Assembly: GCA_019245115.1 (NCBI GenBank)
Contig: JAFARZ010000238.1
Location: forward strand, 1 to 45,416
Length of the DNA: 45,416 nt
Source: Streptosporangiaceae bacterium
GTDB lineage: Bacteria; Actinomycetota; Actinomycetes; Streptosporangiales; Streptosporangiaceae
Reading direction: 5' to 3'
Under the pieces are notes generated by a model that ran no database searches, had not been told where the DNA came from, and worked only from the letters and a program-made list of their open reading frames with translations. Below are positions 28,957 to 39,752 of this stretch, in pieces. A program made the translations under genes and the position numbers. How positions within the stretch are numbered: the first letter of the stretch is position 1; each line of letters starts with the position of its first letter.

Positions 28957-29688
28957 ATGAACATTATTGAGACCACTGGCCTGGGCAAGCGCTACGGCCG
29001 TGCCTGGGCGCTGCGCGAGTGCACGCTGGAGATCCCGGCCGGGCGGGTGGCGGCGCTGGTCGGGCCGAACGGGGCCGGGAAGAGCACGCTGCTGAACCTG
29101 GCCGTGGGCCTGTCGGTGCCGTCCGCGGGTGCCGTGACGGTGCTGGGCGGCCGCCGGGCCGGGTCGCCGGCCGCGCTGGACGGGATCGCGTTCGTGGCCC
29201 AGGACACGCCGTTGTACAAGAGCCTGTCCGTCGCGGACATGATCTACCTGGCCCGCAGCCTGAACCGGCGCTTCGACCAGCCTTACGCGCGCGCCCGGCT
29301 GGACGAGCTGGGCATCCCGCTCAAACGGAAGGCCGGGAAGATGTCCGGCGGGCAGCAGGCTCAGCTCGCGCTGACCCTGGCGCTGGCCCGCCGGCCGCGG
29401 CTGCTGGTGCTGGACGAGCCGGTGGCGATGCTGGATCCGGTCGCCCGGCACGACTTCATGGCCACGGTCCTGGCGGCCGCGTCCGCGAACGGGGTGTCGG
29501 TGCTGCTGTCCTCGCACGTGCTCACCGAACTGGAGCGGGTGGCAGGCTATCTCGTCTTGCTGTCCAAGGGCCAGGTGAGGCTGGCCGGGGGGGTCGATGA
29601 CCTGCTCGCCACCCACGGCCAGGCCAGCCTGGAAGGGCTCGCCATGGCCTACCTGCGCGAGACCGAGACGTCGGAGGTGTCGCGATGA
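28957..29688 (+). CDS. ABC transporter ATP-binding protein
   Basis: This encodes 243 residues from the ATG at 28957; a GTG at 28948 is an alternative with GGGG nearby. Walker A is GPNGAGKS at 36-43, the Q-loop is AQD at 81-83, the signature is MSGGQQ at 129-134 and Walker B is LLVLDEP at 149-155, followed by a switch His in SSHVL. It is a single ATPase domain of the drug/antibiotic exporter class. Its stop overlaps the permease start (ATGA). The divergent two-component pair may control it. Confidence 0.93.
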   Translation: MNIIETTGLGKRYGRAWALRECTLEIPAGRVAALVGPNGAGKSTLLNLAVGLSVPSAGAVTVLGGRRAGSPAALDGIAFVAQDTPLYKSLSVADMIYLARSLNRRFDQPYARARLDELGIPLKRKAGKMSGGQQAQLALTLALARRPRLLVLDEPVAMLDPVARHDFMATVLAAASANGVSVLLSSHVLTELERVAGYLVLLSKGQVRLAGGVDDLLATHGQASLEGLAMAYLRETETSEVSR

Positions 29689-30737
29689 CCGCGCTGATCA
29701 GGTCGGCCCGCCCGGCCCGCCCGGATGACGCCAGGCTGCGGCCGCTGCCCTGGCGGCGGATGGCCGGGGTCACCTGGCGGCAGCATCGGATTGCGCTGGC
29801 CGGCGTGGCCGTGCTGCTGGGCGCGCTGGCGGTGTGGCTGTGGAGAATGGGCACGCCGCTGCATAACGCCTACGCCGCCGCGGTCGCCTGCCACCCGGCA
29901 AGCTCGGCCGCCTGCCAGAATCTGGCCGGCGCTTTCAGCGCCAGCGCCACGAGCGACTTTATGGGGCATCACGGTCCAGGGGGCGTCCTGCTGCAGTTGA
30001 TGCCCGCGCTGATCGGGGCGTTCGCTGGGGCGCCGGTGCTGGCCCGGGAGCTGGAGACCGGCACCTTCCGGTTCGCCTGGACCGAGGGCTTCGGCCGGTG
30101 GCGGTGGGCGCTGGCCAAGCTGGTGGCGCTCGCGGTTGTGCTGGCCGCCGCGACCGCCGCGTTCGGCGTGCTGGTGTCCTGGTATTTCCAGCCGTACTTG
30201 GGCACCCTTTACGAGGAGTCCCCGTTCGCTAACCTGTTCGGCCTGCGCGAGGTGACGTTCCCCGCCTGGACGCTGGCCGCCTTCGCGATCGGCGCCCTGG
30301 CCGGAATGCTCATCCGCCGGGTCGTCCCCGCGATCGTTGCCACCCTGGCCGCCTACGCCGGACTCGCGTTCGCGACCGCGGGGTTCCTGCGCGAGCACTA
30401 CCTGACCCCCCTGATCACCAGCAGCTACTTCAACCCCGGCACCAGCACCGCATGGGTCATCGGCCAGTGGTCGACCAAGGACGGCAAGTTCGCCTTCGCC
30501 GGCGATCCCCCTGGCAGGCTCCTCAACCAGTTCTGCTCTTCCCTTCCACCGGAAAAGGTGGCCGGGCCGAATGGATTCACGCAGTGCCTGGCTCAACACG
30601 GCTACACACAGTGGACCAGCTATCAGCCGGCCAGCCGGTTCTGGCCCTTCCAGTGGATCGAGGGCGGCTGGCTGCTCGCGCTGTCAGCGCTGCTCATCGC
30701 CGTGACAGTTTTTCTAGTTCAGCGCCGCGCCGCCTGA
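29685..30737 (+). CDS. ABC transporter permease
   Basis: This encodes 350 residues with about six membrane segments: one at 38-52, then a soluble Cys-containing loop (CHPASSAACQNL), four between about 98 and 230 and one near the C-terminus (LLALSALLIAVTVFLVQ). It forms the membrane part of the exporter encoded with the preceding ATPase, with a four-base overlap. A second large loop (about 235-320) lies outside or inside the membrane before the last helix. The substrate is unknown; the following gene encodes a secreted peptidase-like protein. Confidence 0.88.
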   Translation: MTALIRSARPARPDDARLRPLPWRRMAGVTWRQHRIALAGVAVLLGALAVWLWRMGTPLHNAYAAAVACHPASSAACQNLAGAFSASATSDFMGHHGPGGVLLQLMPALIGAFAGAPVLARELETGTFRFAWTEGFGRWRWALAKLVALAVVLAAATAAFGVLVSWYFQPYLGTLYEESPFANLFGLREVTFPAWTLAAFAIGALAGMLIRRVVPAIVATLAAYAGLAFATAGFLREHYLTPLITSSYFNPGTSTAWVIGQWSTKDGKFAFAGDPPGRLLNQFCSSLPPEKVAGPNGFTQCLAQHGYTQWTSYQPASRFWPFQWIEGGWLLALSALLIAVTVFLVQRRAA

Positions 30738-30746
30738 GGAGCTTCC

Positions 30747-32207
30747 ATGCACATGAACGTGAACGGGATCCCCCGACAGCGGCGGCTGGCCGCCGTGTCC
30801 CTGGCGGCTTGCCTGGCCGCCGCGTACCCGGCCGCCGCCGCCGACGGCACGGCCGCGGCCGCTGGGACCGCGCTGGTCAACTGCTCACCGCCCGGGGTGA
30901 AGGCGCCACCGTGCTACAGCCCGCAGGCATACCAGGTGGCCTACGGCGTCGCGCCGCTGCTCAGCCGCGGCATCGACGGTCGCGGTGAGACCGTCGTCGT
31001 AGGGCCGGAACCGGCCGCTGCCCCGCCCTCCACCGATATCCGCCAGGACCTGGACGCGTTCGACACCACGTTCGGCCTGCCCCCGGCCAGCCTCAACGTC
31101 GTGAACATCGCCAGGTCCGCGACACCCTACCTCTGTGGCGACGAGGAAATCACCGACACCGAGATGGTGCACGCGATCGCGCCCGACGCCACCCTCGACG
31201 CCGTCCTGGAACCCGCCGATCTCATTTCCAGCCCCGCGAAGTCCGCCGCCGCGGTAACCAGCGTGATCCGGGAGGGCGTCGCCCTGCACGCCGCGGTGAT
31301 CTCGATCAGCCTCAGCATCGGCGAGCACTTCCTCACCAGCGCCGAGGCAGCCCAGATGAACGCGGCTCTGGAGCAGGCCCGCGAGCAGCACATCACGGTC
31401 GTCGACGGCTCCGGCGACACCGGCGCGCTCAGCCGCTACGGCCCGCCGGTGGAGGTCGGCATGCCCGCCTCCGACCCGCTGGTGCTCGGGGTCGGCGGCA
31501 CCGTCCTTGACGTCAGCCCGGCCGGCGCCTACCTGGGCGAGATGGCCTGGAACGACAACACCGAAGCCTCCGGCGGCGGCTACAGCGGCCTGTTCCCCCG
31601 CCCGTCCTACCAGGGCGGCCTCGCCCGGGCCCGCGCCACCCGCGGTGCCGGACTGGCCTGGGCCTCCGGCCGCGGTGCCGGATTGGCCTGGGCCTCCGGC
31701 CGCGGCGTCCCCGACGTGGCCGCCAACGCGGACCCCAGCACCGCGATGGCGCTGGAGTATGACGACGGCGAACTCCGGCCGAACCAGGGCACCAGCGCCT
31801 CCGGGCCGCTGTGGGCCGGCGTGATCACCCTGGCGGACCAGGAGGCCGGGCATCCCCTGGGCTTCGTCAACCCCGCCATCTACGCCATCGCCCGCGGCCC
31901 CGCCTACCACCGGGCCTTCCACGACGTGATCACCGGCGACAACTCGGTGCTGTGGCCCACCGGTGTCTTCACCGGCTACACCGCCGGACCCGGCTGGGAT
32001 CCGGTCACCGGCTGGGGCAGCCCCGACGCCCAGTACCTCGTCCCCCTGCTGGCACAAGCGGCCGGCCCCGGTGCGTTACAGAGTTTGAAGATCCAGGATC
32101 CTCAGCGTGCCGGCGGCGCCATCGAGCCTGCCAGAGCGTGCCACTGGCGCCATCGGCTCGGACACAGGCTAGCCCGGCCCGGATCTTCGGCCTTCACGTC
32201 GGTATAG
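30747..32207 (+). CDS. Sedolisin (S53) family secreted serine-carboxyl peptidase
   Basis: This encodes 486 residues with a signal peptide (RQRRLAAVSLAACLAAAYPAAAA, split across 10-32). Catalytic residues of family S53 appear in order: E133 and D137 in GDEEITDTE, oxyanion D224 in GSGDTGA and nucleophile S350 in GTSASGPLWAG; the calcium-site region is DVITGD...YTAGPGWDPVTGWG. The usual N-terminal propeptide of about 180 residues is absent: the catalytic part (YSPQAYQVAYGV) starts near residue 58. Residues 300-319 are a doubled RGAGLAWASG. The last 40 residues are atypical. It follows the permease by nine bases. Confidence 0.87.
   Translation: MHMNVNGIPRQRRLAAVSLAACLAAAYPAAAADGTAAAAGTALVNCSPPGVKAPPCYSPQAYQVAYGVAPLLSRGIDGRGETVVVGPEPAAAPPSTDIRQDLDAFDTTFGLPPASLNVVNIARSATPYLCGDEEITDTEMVHAIAPDATLDAVLEPADLISSPAKSAAAVTSVIREGVALHAAVISISLSIGEHFLTSAEAAQMNAALEQAREQHITVVDGSGDTGALSRYGPPVEVGMPASDPLVLGVGGTVLDVSPAGAYLGEMAWNDNTEASGGGYSGLFPRPSYQGGLARARATRGAGLAWASGRGAGLAWASGRGVPDVAANADPSTAMALEYDDGELRPNQGTSASGPLWAGVITLADQEAGHPLGFVNPAIYAIARGPAYHRAFHDVITGDNSVLWPTGVFTGYTAGPGWDPVTGWGSPDAQYLVPLLAQAAGPGALQSLKIQDPQRAGGAIEPARACHWRHRLGHRLARPGSSAFTSV
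31644..31703 (+). repeat. 30-bp tandem duplication in sedolisin gene
   Basis: Two nearly identical 30-base units encode RGAGLAWASG twice, just before the conserved RGVPDVAANADP segment. They differ by one visible base (C/T near the middle). The insertion keeps the frame and enlarges a surface loop. Confidence 0.85.
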
Positions 32208-32218
32208 CGCGGAAACTA

Positions 32219-32274
32219 CGTGCTGCGTGGAAGTTTACCCGCCGAATTCGTACATTTAATTTCCATGCAGCACG
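32219..32274. repeat. Long imperfect hairpin after sedolisin gene
   Basis: CGTGCTGCGTGGA (32219-32231) pairs with TCCATGCAGCACG (32262-32274) with one mismatch, around an AT-rich 30-base loop. It lies in the 185-base gap (32208-32392) that is more AT-rich than its surroundings. It may end the sedolisin transcript or regulate the gene starting at 32393. Confidence 0.5.
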
Positions 32275-32392
32275 AATGTTCCGTCTTAATCAGCATCCCG
32301 TTCGAGGTTTATCGGACATTCGGGGCACCCTAACCGCCTCGCCGCAAAAACCGGTGGCGTATTGTGTTTTTGCTTACGCAAAATCGAGCGAT

Positions 32393-33307
32393 ATGGACCA
32401 CAACGGACCTCTGAGGCGCGTGCTGGCTGAGGTCGGCGGAATGCCTGCTGTCGAGCGGCTCGCCACGCTGAGCGGCAGCGATTTCACCACGCTGATGCTG
32501 GAAGTCATGCGGCGGCGGGCGGCCAGGGAAACGCCTGGCAGCCTGATGCGCCGGTACGAGCGCGACCGGTTTGTCCGGCCGAGTGCTCTGTCGTGGCGGT
32601 CGTTGCGGGCCGCCGAGGATGCGCTGGTCAGCTGCCTGACCGCAGACGTGCAGGTGGTGACGCTGGCGCCCCTGGTACCACTCGGATCGCATTCGGCGCT
32701 AGGGACGGTCAGCCAGGACAAGGTCGTGACCGCGATCCGCGCGTGTGAGGTCGGTGCCGACCCCACCAACGCCCTCGCGCTGGAAGCCGCCTCGCGGCGT
32801 TCCCGATCCGGCGAGGGAGGTGCTGAAACGGTCCGGCTGGCCGGGGTGCAGCGTGTAGTGCGGGCACAGCGGTTCCCGGATGGCTTCTTCCCGCACTTCA
32901 GCCTGCTGGGTCTGGTGACCGCGGGCCGTGACGAGGGCAGTTGCCGGTTCGAGCGATCCGCTCTGGCCGAGCACCTGTGCTTCGCTATCGACGGGCTGAC
33001 CGCCGCAGGAGCGCCCGCGGTCCAGATAGCGCTGACGCCACTGTCCGACACCGGAGCACGGACAGCGGCGGCAGTCGCGGAGGATCTTGCCGATACGGCG
33101 GCCGATATCGAAATGGACCACGCGCGCCGCGGTGGCCGCGGTTACTACCGCGACCTGTGCTTCAAGGTCAACATCCTGGACGGTGGCGAGGTGGTGGAGA
33201 TCGGCGACGGCGGTTTCACCGACTGGGCCGCCAAGCTGCTGGCCAATAACAAGGAGCGCCTGCTGATCAGCGGCTACGGTCTCGATCGCCTGTCGGAATT
33301 CGGTTAG
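32393..33307 (+). CDS. Conserved actinobacterial protein of unknown function
   Basis: This encodes 304 residues from the ATG at 32393; the frame is open further upstream but the sequence there is antisense-like. The most regular stretches are TLAPLVPLGSHSALGTVSQDKVV (split), DPTNALALEAA, QRVVRAQRF and PHFSLLGLVTAGRD. These resemble a class II aminoacyl-tRNA-synthetase-like layout seen in some actinobacterial proteins, but I cannot name the family. It has no signal peptide or membrane segment. The stop overlaps the stop of the convergent gene by four bases. No clear ribosome-binding site is seen. Confidence 0.72.
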   Translation: MDHNGPLRRVLAEVGGMPAVERLATLSGSDFTTLMLEVMRRRAARETPGSLMRRYERDRFVRPSALSWRSLRAAEDALVSCLTADVQVVTLAPLVPLGSHSALGTVSQDKVVTAIRACEVGADPTNALALEAASRRSRSGEGGAETVRLAGVQRVVRAQRFPDGFFPHFSLLGLVTAGRDEGSCRFERSALAEHLCFAIDGLTAAGAPAVQIALTPLSDTGARTAAAVAEDLADTAADIEMDHARRGGRGYYRDLCFKVNILDGGEVVEIGDGGFTDWAAKLLANNKERLLISGYGLDRLSEFG

Positions 33308-33756
33308 CGAGCGCGCTTGCCCTCGCGGAGCGCGTCGACGGTCTTGGCCAGGCGGGTTTCCCGGGTATCGGCCTTCTTGGCCTCTTCGATCCAGCGCACC
33401 CACTCCTTGCGGTGGGTGTAGGACAGCCGGTCGAATGCCGCGCTCGCCTGGGCATCCTGGGCCAGCGCGGCCGCCAGGTCGGCCGGGACGGTGACCTCGC
33501 GTGGCTCGGTGTCGGGGACGATCTCCACGTCGACCTGTTCCCCGGCGCTTACCCCGGCGTTGGCGCGGTGCTCAGCGTTGATCCCGACCAGGAACCGGCC
33601 GCCCATCCGCGCCACCGTGGTCCGGTAGGTGTAGTCGCCGAGCGTCACGCGCACCGGCGGGCGCTGGCCCGCGCCCAGCGCGGCGACGATCTCCTCCGGA
33701 ACCTCGATGCCGGTGGCCGTCTTCCCGTTCAGCTCGATCGTCGCCCGGAACCTCAT
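33304..33756 (-). CDS. DUF1905 / YdeI-like protein
   Basis: This encodes 150 residues. The N-terminal half is a DUF1905 beta domain (MRFRATIELNGKTATGIEVP, PVRVTLGDYTYRTTVARMGGRF). The C-terminal part is the helical YdeI/OmpD-associated segment (DAQASAAFDRLSYTHRKEWVRWIEEAKKADTRETRL, split here only for naming). Such proteins have been linked to bacteriocin or cationic peptide tolerance in some bacteria; the role here is unknown. It is a single gene, facing the conserved unknown gene and following the LysE-type gene on the same strand. Confidence 0.87.
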   Translation of the reverse strand: MRFRATIELNGKTATGIEVPEEIVAALGAGQRPPVRVTLGDYTYRTTVARMGGRFLVGINAEHRANAGVSAGEQVDVEIVPDTEPREVTVPADLAAALAQDAQASAAFDRLSYTHRKEWVRWIEEAKKADTRETRLAKTVDALREGKRAR

Positions 33757-33816
33757 GCGTCGAGCGTAGCTCAGCGTGGCACGACGGTAAGGGTCAGCGC
33801 ATGGCGACGGTCGGGG

Positions 33817-34461
33817 TCAGCGCGTGGCGGCGGCCAGGTCGATACCCAGGCCGACCAGCGTGGCGCCTAGCAGCCGTTCCAGCCTTCGCCGGATGGTGGC
33901 GCGGGATAGCCACTTGCGCGCGCGGGACGCGAGCAGCACGATGCCGACGCAGTAGCAGGTGTCGAAGGTCACCTGGATGGCCGCGAGCACCGCGGCGGTA
34001 CCGAGCACCGGGCCGTGCCTGGGCAGGAACTGCGGGAAGAATGTGAAGGCGAACACCGCCGCCTTCGGGTTGGCCGCGATCGTTACCAGCGACGCGCGGA
34101 ACGCCGCCGCCGGTGTCCGCCCCGACGGCAGCTTCAACTTGATTGCCTCGCCGAATTCGCCATCCTCACGCCGTGCGTGACGCCACGCCGACACACCGAG
34201 GTAGATCAGCACGGCCGCGCCGACCGCGTGCATGCCGATGAACAGCGCCTGGTTCGCGCGCAGCAACGCGGTAAGCCCCGCTCCCGCGGCCAGTGCCCAG
34301 CCGAACAAGCCGATCTCGTTCCCGGCGACCGCGGCCAGCCCGGCGTTCCGGCCATCCCGGACGGTCCGGTGCAAGAACAGCGCCGTGGCCGGACCGGGCA
34401 GCGCGGCCAGCACCACGCACGCGACCATGAACGCTGGCAGAACAGTGACGACATGCCCCAT
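33817..34461 (-). CDS. LysE family translocator
   Basis: This encodes 214 residues with about six membrane segments. The N-terminal FMVACVVLAALPGPATALFL has the PGP motif of LysE/RhtB exporters, and NPKAAVFAFTFFPQF (about 131-145) is the second conserved motif. These proteins export amino acids or small metabolites. It lies alone on the minus strand, 60 bases upstream of the DUF1905 gene, and may be transcribed with it. The substrate is unknown. Confidence 0.92.
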   Translation of the reverse strand: MGHVVTVLPAFMVACVVLAALPGPATALFLHRTVRDGRNAGLAAVAGNEIGLFGWALAAGAGLTALLRANQALFIGMHAVGAAVLIYLGVSAWRHARREDGEFGEAIKLKLPSGRTPAAAFRASLVTIAANPKAAVFAFTFFPQFLPRHGPVLGTAAVLAAIQVTFDTCYCVGIVLLASRARKWLSRATIRRRLERLLGATLVGLGIDLAAATR

Positions 34462-34711
34462 GCGCCCATTATCAGGGCGCCGCCAGCCAGGAGTCCGTCA
34501 GGATCCCATGTGGCTGCGCGGCGTGAAGTACACCTTCGTGGCATGCGCGAATGGCGGCGTGAGAGTCTGTTGCAGGGCGTGATGACGGAGTTCCGGACGG
34601 TGGGCCGTTGACGGTGGCAGTGCGACTCGAGGAACTGACCGTCTTCACCAAGGAAGTAATCGAAGCCGCACACGAATCCCTTTCATCAGCGATGATGTGA
34701 CGCTGTCAAAG
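34462..34711. other. Intergenic stretch without a convincing gene
   Basis: It lies between the LysE-type gene and the small secreted protein gene. A 31-codon frame (34608-34700, plus strand, TTG start) reads RLEELTVFTKEVIEAAHESL and looks like a helical peptide, but it is too short and has no ribosome-binding site, so I do not call it. It ends just before the terminator-like hairpin. Confidence 0.5.
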
Positions 34712-34753
34712 AGGGCCCCTGCCAGCACGACCTTGTTGGCTGGCAGAGGCCCT
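34712..34753 (-). terminator. Hairpin terminator of small secreted protein gene
   Basis: GGGCCCCTGCCAGC (34713-34726) pairs with GCTGGCAGAGGCCCT (34739-34753) with one bulged base and a 12-base loop. Read on the minus strand it is followed by CTCTTT. It lies 43 bases after the stop of the gene at 34796-35371 and could also end any plus-strand transcript. Confidence 0.7.
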
Positions 34754-34795
34754 GTTTGCGCTTACCTACAGTAGGGGCAAAGCGCGTCGATCAGT

Positions 34796-35371
34796 TTAGC
34801 CGTCCTCGGGCAGAGGATTGGTGCAGAGGCCATTATTTTGTGACGAAAGTACTGGCTTACTTGAGTGCACGTTCCTCAATATTCGCTGCCCGTAGCCGGG
34901 AAGGCCGGAGCCATTGTTAAAAATGTACGCCGATATGTCGAGATTGTTGGCGTACCAGCCGGGATTGACACACGCCCAGGCTCCTCCGTAACCTGCGCTG
35001 AAATATACCCTGACTCCGTGCACTGTCATCCTGTTGGCGAAGGACTCATCGAGGTTTGCGCAGCTGCCCCAGTCATTTATCGCCTGGTCTGTTTGGATGC
35101 ACTTCAGGGCGCCGTCGGTGCCGTTGTAATCACAGTAGTTGTACTGGGCGCAGTGGTCGTAGGCCTGGAACGGCAGATCGCTGTGAACGGTCTTCCCGGC
35201 AGCAGTTAGTACCGTGGACGAGAACGCGGAGACGGAGTGGGCTGCCGTGCGACCTGTGACCGGCGCTGCCGAAGCGGTAAGTACGGTACCGAGCATGAGG
35301 ACCGGCAACGTGGCTAGGACGAGGGTTCCCCTCCTCTTGTTAAGGAGCAGGCTCATGATACCTGTCATCAT
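34796..35371 (-). CDS. Small secreted Cys-containing protein, I36-like
   Basis: This encodes 191 residues. A signal peptide (basic NKRRG, then TLVLATLPVLMLGTVLTASA) ends near residue 35. The mature part has five Cys in the pattern HCAQYNYCDYNG, LKCIQ, GSCANLD, WACVNPG and LCTNP (six counting all), with aromatic and Gly residues that recall peptidase inhibitor family I36 or beta/gamma-crystallin-like folds; this is a tentative match. GGGAG lies six bases before the ATG at 35371, supporting this start. A hairpin terminator follows. Confidence 0.7.
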   Translation of the reverse strand: MMTGIMSLLLNKRRGTLVLATLPVLMLGTVLTASAAPVTGRTAAHSVSAFSSTVLTAAGKTVHSDLPFQAYDHCAQYNYCDYNGTDGALKCIQTDQAINDWGSCANLDESFANRMTVHGVRVYFSAGYGGAWACVNPGWYANNLDISAYIFNNGSGLPGYGQRILRNVHSSKPVLSSQNNGLCTNPLPEDG

Positions 35372-35392
35372 GCACGCTCCCTGTGCGACATT

Positions 35393-35687
35393 TTGCGCGG
35401 CTACGACCCCGGCCAGCCGGTGCCCGCCGCTGACGCATTAGCGGGGTTCCTGCGCTCGCTGGGCGTGCCCGGTCAGGACATCCCGCCAGAGGCAGATCGG
35501 CGCCGCCCGCTACCGCAGCCTGCTGTCCGGTAAGCGCATGCTGGTGATCTTGGATAACGCCGGATCAGCCGAGGGCGTCCCCGAAGCCCGCGAAATCCGC
35601 GCCCGGCTCGCCATGGCCGGCGACAGCCGCGACGAGGGCGATAACCCAGCTGAGGAGGATGGCACCACGACCCCCTCTCCCCGATGA
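35393..35687 (+). pseudogene. Frameshifted fragment of an AfsR-type NB-ARC gene
   Basis: The translation LRGYDPGQPVPAADALAGFL and RSLGVPGQDIPPEAD (35393-35496) matches residues 363-397 of the AfsR-type protein encoded at 8175-11321. The next frame (from 35496) continues with AARYRSLLSGKRMLVILDNAGSAE, matching residues 400-423. So an indel near 35490 splits the frame. The second frame then runs with unrelated sequence to a TGA at 35685. Only about 60 codons of the ATPase domain survive, with no start, Walker A or TPR part. This is a decayed paralogue fragment. Confidence 0.85.
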
Positions 35688-35904
35688 TCTGCGGTCGGGC
35701 CGATTCAGCTTCGTCCCGTGACCGACCTCCACAGAAAGCGGGCAAATGGGGCATCGGGTCAGGTTCACGGACGGCTACCCTACCGAATTTGAGCGTTCTG
35801 GAGGAACGCGCATTTCTGGCATGTCGGCCATATCGTCATCGCTAAAGTGCGGTGTTCGCCTGGTGAGCTGCGCGTATCACCGCATAACGGACACATTGGC
35901 CAGC

Positions 35905-36030
35905 CATCGCGTGGAAGTTAGGAGCCCACTGGAAGAAAAGGCGCCGGAAACCGGCGCCCAATCTTCCGCGAGGCTCTTTTCTTCCACGTGTCCAGCGCAA
36001 CTGCGGTGCATATAACGGTTATATCTCGAC
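35905..36030 (+). repeat. Structured interspersed repeat, best copy
   Basis: The core is a perfect hairpin GGCGCCGG-AAA-CCGGCGCC (35940-35958) nested inside an exact 11-bp outer inverted repeat TGGAAGAAAAG (35930-35940) and CTTTTCTTCCA (35976-35986). A second small palindrome ATATAAC-G-GTTATAT follows (36010-36024). About 125 bases align with 45155-45282 in reverse orientation, including the flanks. It lies in the gene-free gap 35688-36127, in which I see nothing else. Confidence 0.8.
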
Positions 36031-36127
36031 AAATGCGGCGGGCCGTTCCGCCCGCTCCCACCCGCCCACCCGCACCGCCGCCTCGCACACCTCAACCGGA
36101 ACGCTCACAGACGCCGCGCGCCTGGCG

Positions 36128-38538
<2,411 letters not shown>

Positions 38539-38567
<29 letters not shown>

Positions 38568-39627
38568 CGGCGAGCGCCGCGTAGGCGCCCGCGACGGCGC
38601 CGAACGACTCCTTCGGCTCCCACGGCATGTCCGGGTACGTGGTGCCCATCAGGCTGTCGTCCCACGGTATGCCGGGGAGCGTGACGGCCAGCTCGCCGAG
38701 CCGGTTGCCATAGCTCCGCACCAGGCTGTAGTTGGCCATGTCGAGGTCGAATTTCGGGTCATCGCAGTACGGGTTGAGCGGCGCGACAAAGGTGAAGACG
38801 AACGTGCCGGCCGCGCCGGCCTCGGCGAAGGTAGCGATCAGGTCGGCCACCTCCCGGGCCTGTTCGGTTTCGTCGCGGATGTACTCGCCGTTCAGCCTGG
38901 GCGGCAGCTCGGAGAAGTCCACGATCTCCCAGCCCCGTCCGCCGGCGGCGGCCGCGCCACGGTACGTGCAGCAGCCGGATTCCGTGATGACGACGGGCTT
39001 GCCGGGCGCGAAGAAGCTCCGCAGCCATCGCGTGAACCAGTCCCGGTTGCCGGCATCGCGGTACAGGTCGACGGACACCACGTCGAAGTTGCTCCAGTCG
39101 ACCTTCTCGCCGGCCAGCGAGGCGTACGTGATGTCGCCTTCGAAGACCTCGCGGGCAGTTCCGGCCGCGCGGGCCAGGAACTCGTTCAGCGGCGCGTTGT
39201 GCGCGCCGGACCGCAGGATCTTCCACAGTGCCGGATGCGCCAGCCGCTCGTGGAACGTGTCCCCCTCGACGATGCCTCGCATGAACAGCGTCAGCTCGGT
39301 GCCGACGCTGAGCGTGACCCGGCCCGGCCATTCCCGCCGCAGTTCCTCGGCCTCCCGCGCCGCCGTCGCGATGTAGCCGAGGGTGTCCTCGGCCGTCTGG
39401 TCCCACAACTCGGGCGACAGCCAGACCTCCAGCCCCAGCGCGGCGGCGTCGGCCGCCGTGCTGATCAGCCGGCCGATGTCCTCGCCGCAGATCTTCACCG
39501 CGTTGCAGTGCAGATCGTCCCGGATGATCTCCAGCTCGCGACCGGCCTCGGCGGGATCGAAGGCCGGCCGCCAGTTCTGTCCGTCCAGCACCCGTCCGAC
39601 GTCGTAGTTGACACCCCGCAGCCGCAT
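38539..39627 (-). CDS. TIM-barrel glycoside hydrolase-like protein
   Basis: This encodes 362 residues starting MRLRGVNYDVGRVLDG. It resembles a clan-A (beta/alpha)8 glycosidase: a candidate acid/base Glu in LSVGTELTLF (about 107-116) and a candidate nucleophile Glu in PVVITESGCCTYRG (about 213-226), with DLHCNAVKICGED near residue 37. Homologues in actinomycetes have at times been labelled abortive infection proteins, without support that I know of. It has no signal peptide, so it acts in the cytoplasm. GGGTGA lies seven bases before the ATG. It is not an obvious steroid gene. Confidence 0.72.
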
Positions 39628-39652
39628 TGCGATTCACCCCGAATGTCGTTTG

Positions 39653-39711
39653 TGACCCCGGGGTCAGCGTAGGCGCACTCGTCGGCATACGTCAACCCAG
39701 GTTGACAAAGG
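39653..39711 (-). promoter_or_regulatory. Promoter with two palindromes upstream of glycosidase-like gene
   Basis: On the minus strand TTGACG and TACGCT are separated by 18 bases and fit a -35/-10 pair. The -35 box lies within GTCAAC-CTGG-GTTGAC (39691-39706). A second perfect palindrome, TGACCCCGGGGTCA (39653-39666), lies just after the -10 box, near the expected transcript start. Both could bind a repressor or activator of the gene at 38539-39627. Confidence 0.6.
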
Positions 39712-39752
39712 GTGCCGCGAAGGCAATACCGCGCTTCCCGCGGCAGCCGGCG

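Noticed and set aside
34608..34700. A 31-codon frame with a helical-looking product
   Set aside because: Too short, TTG start, no ribosome-binding site and no recognisable family.
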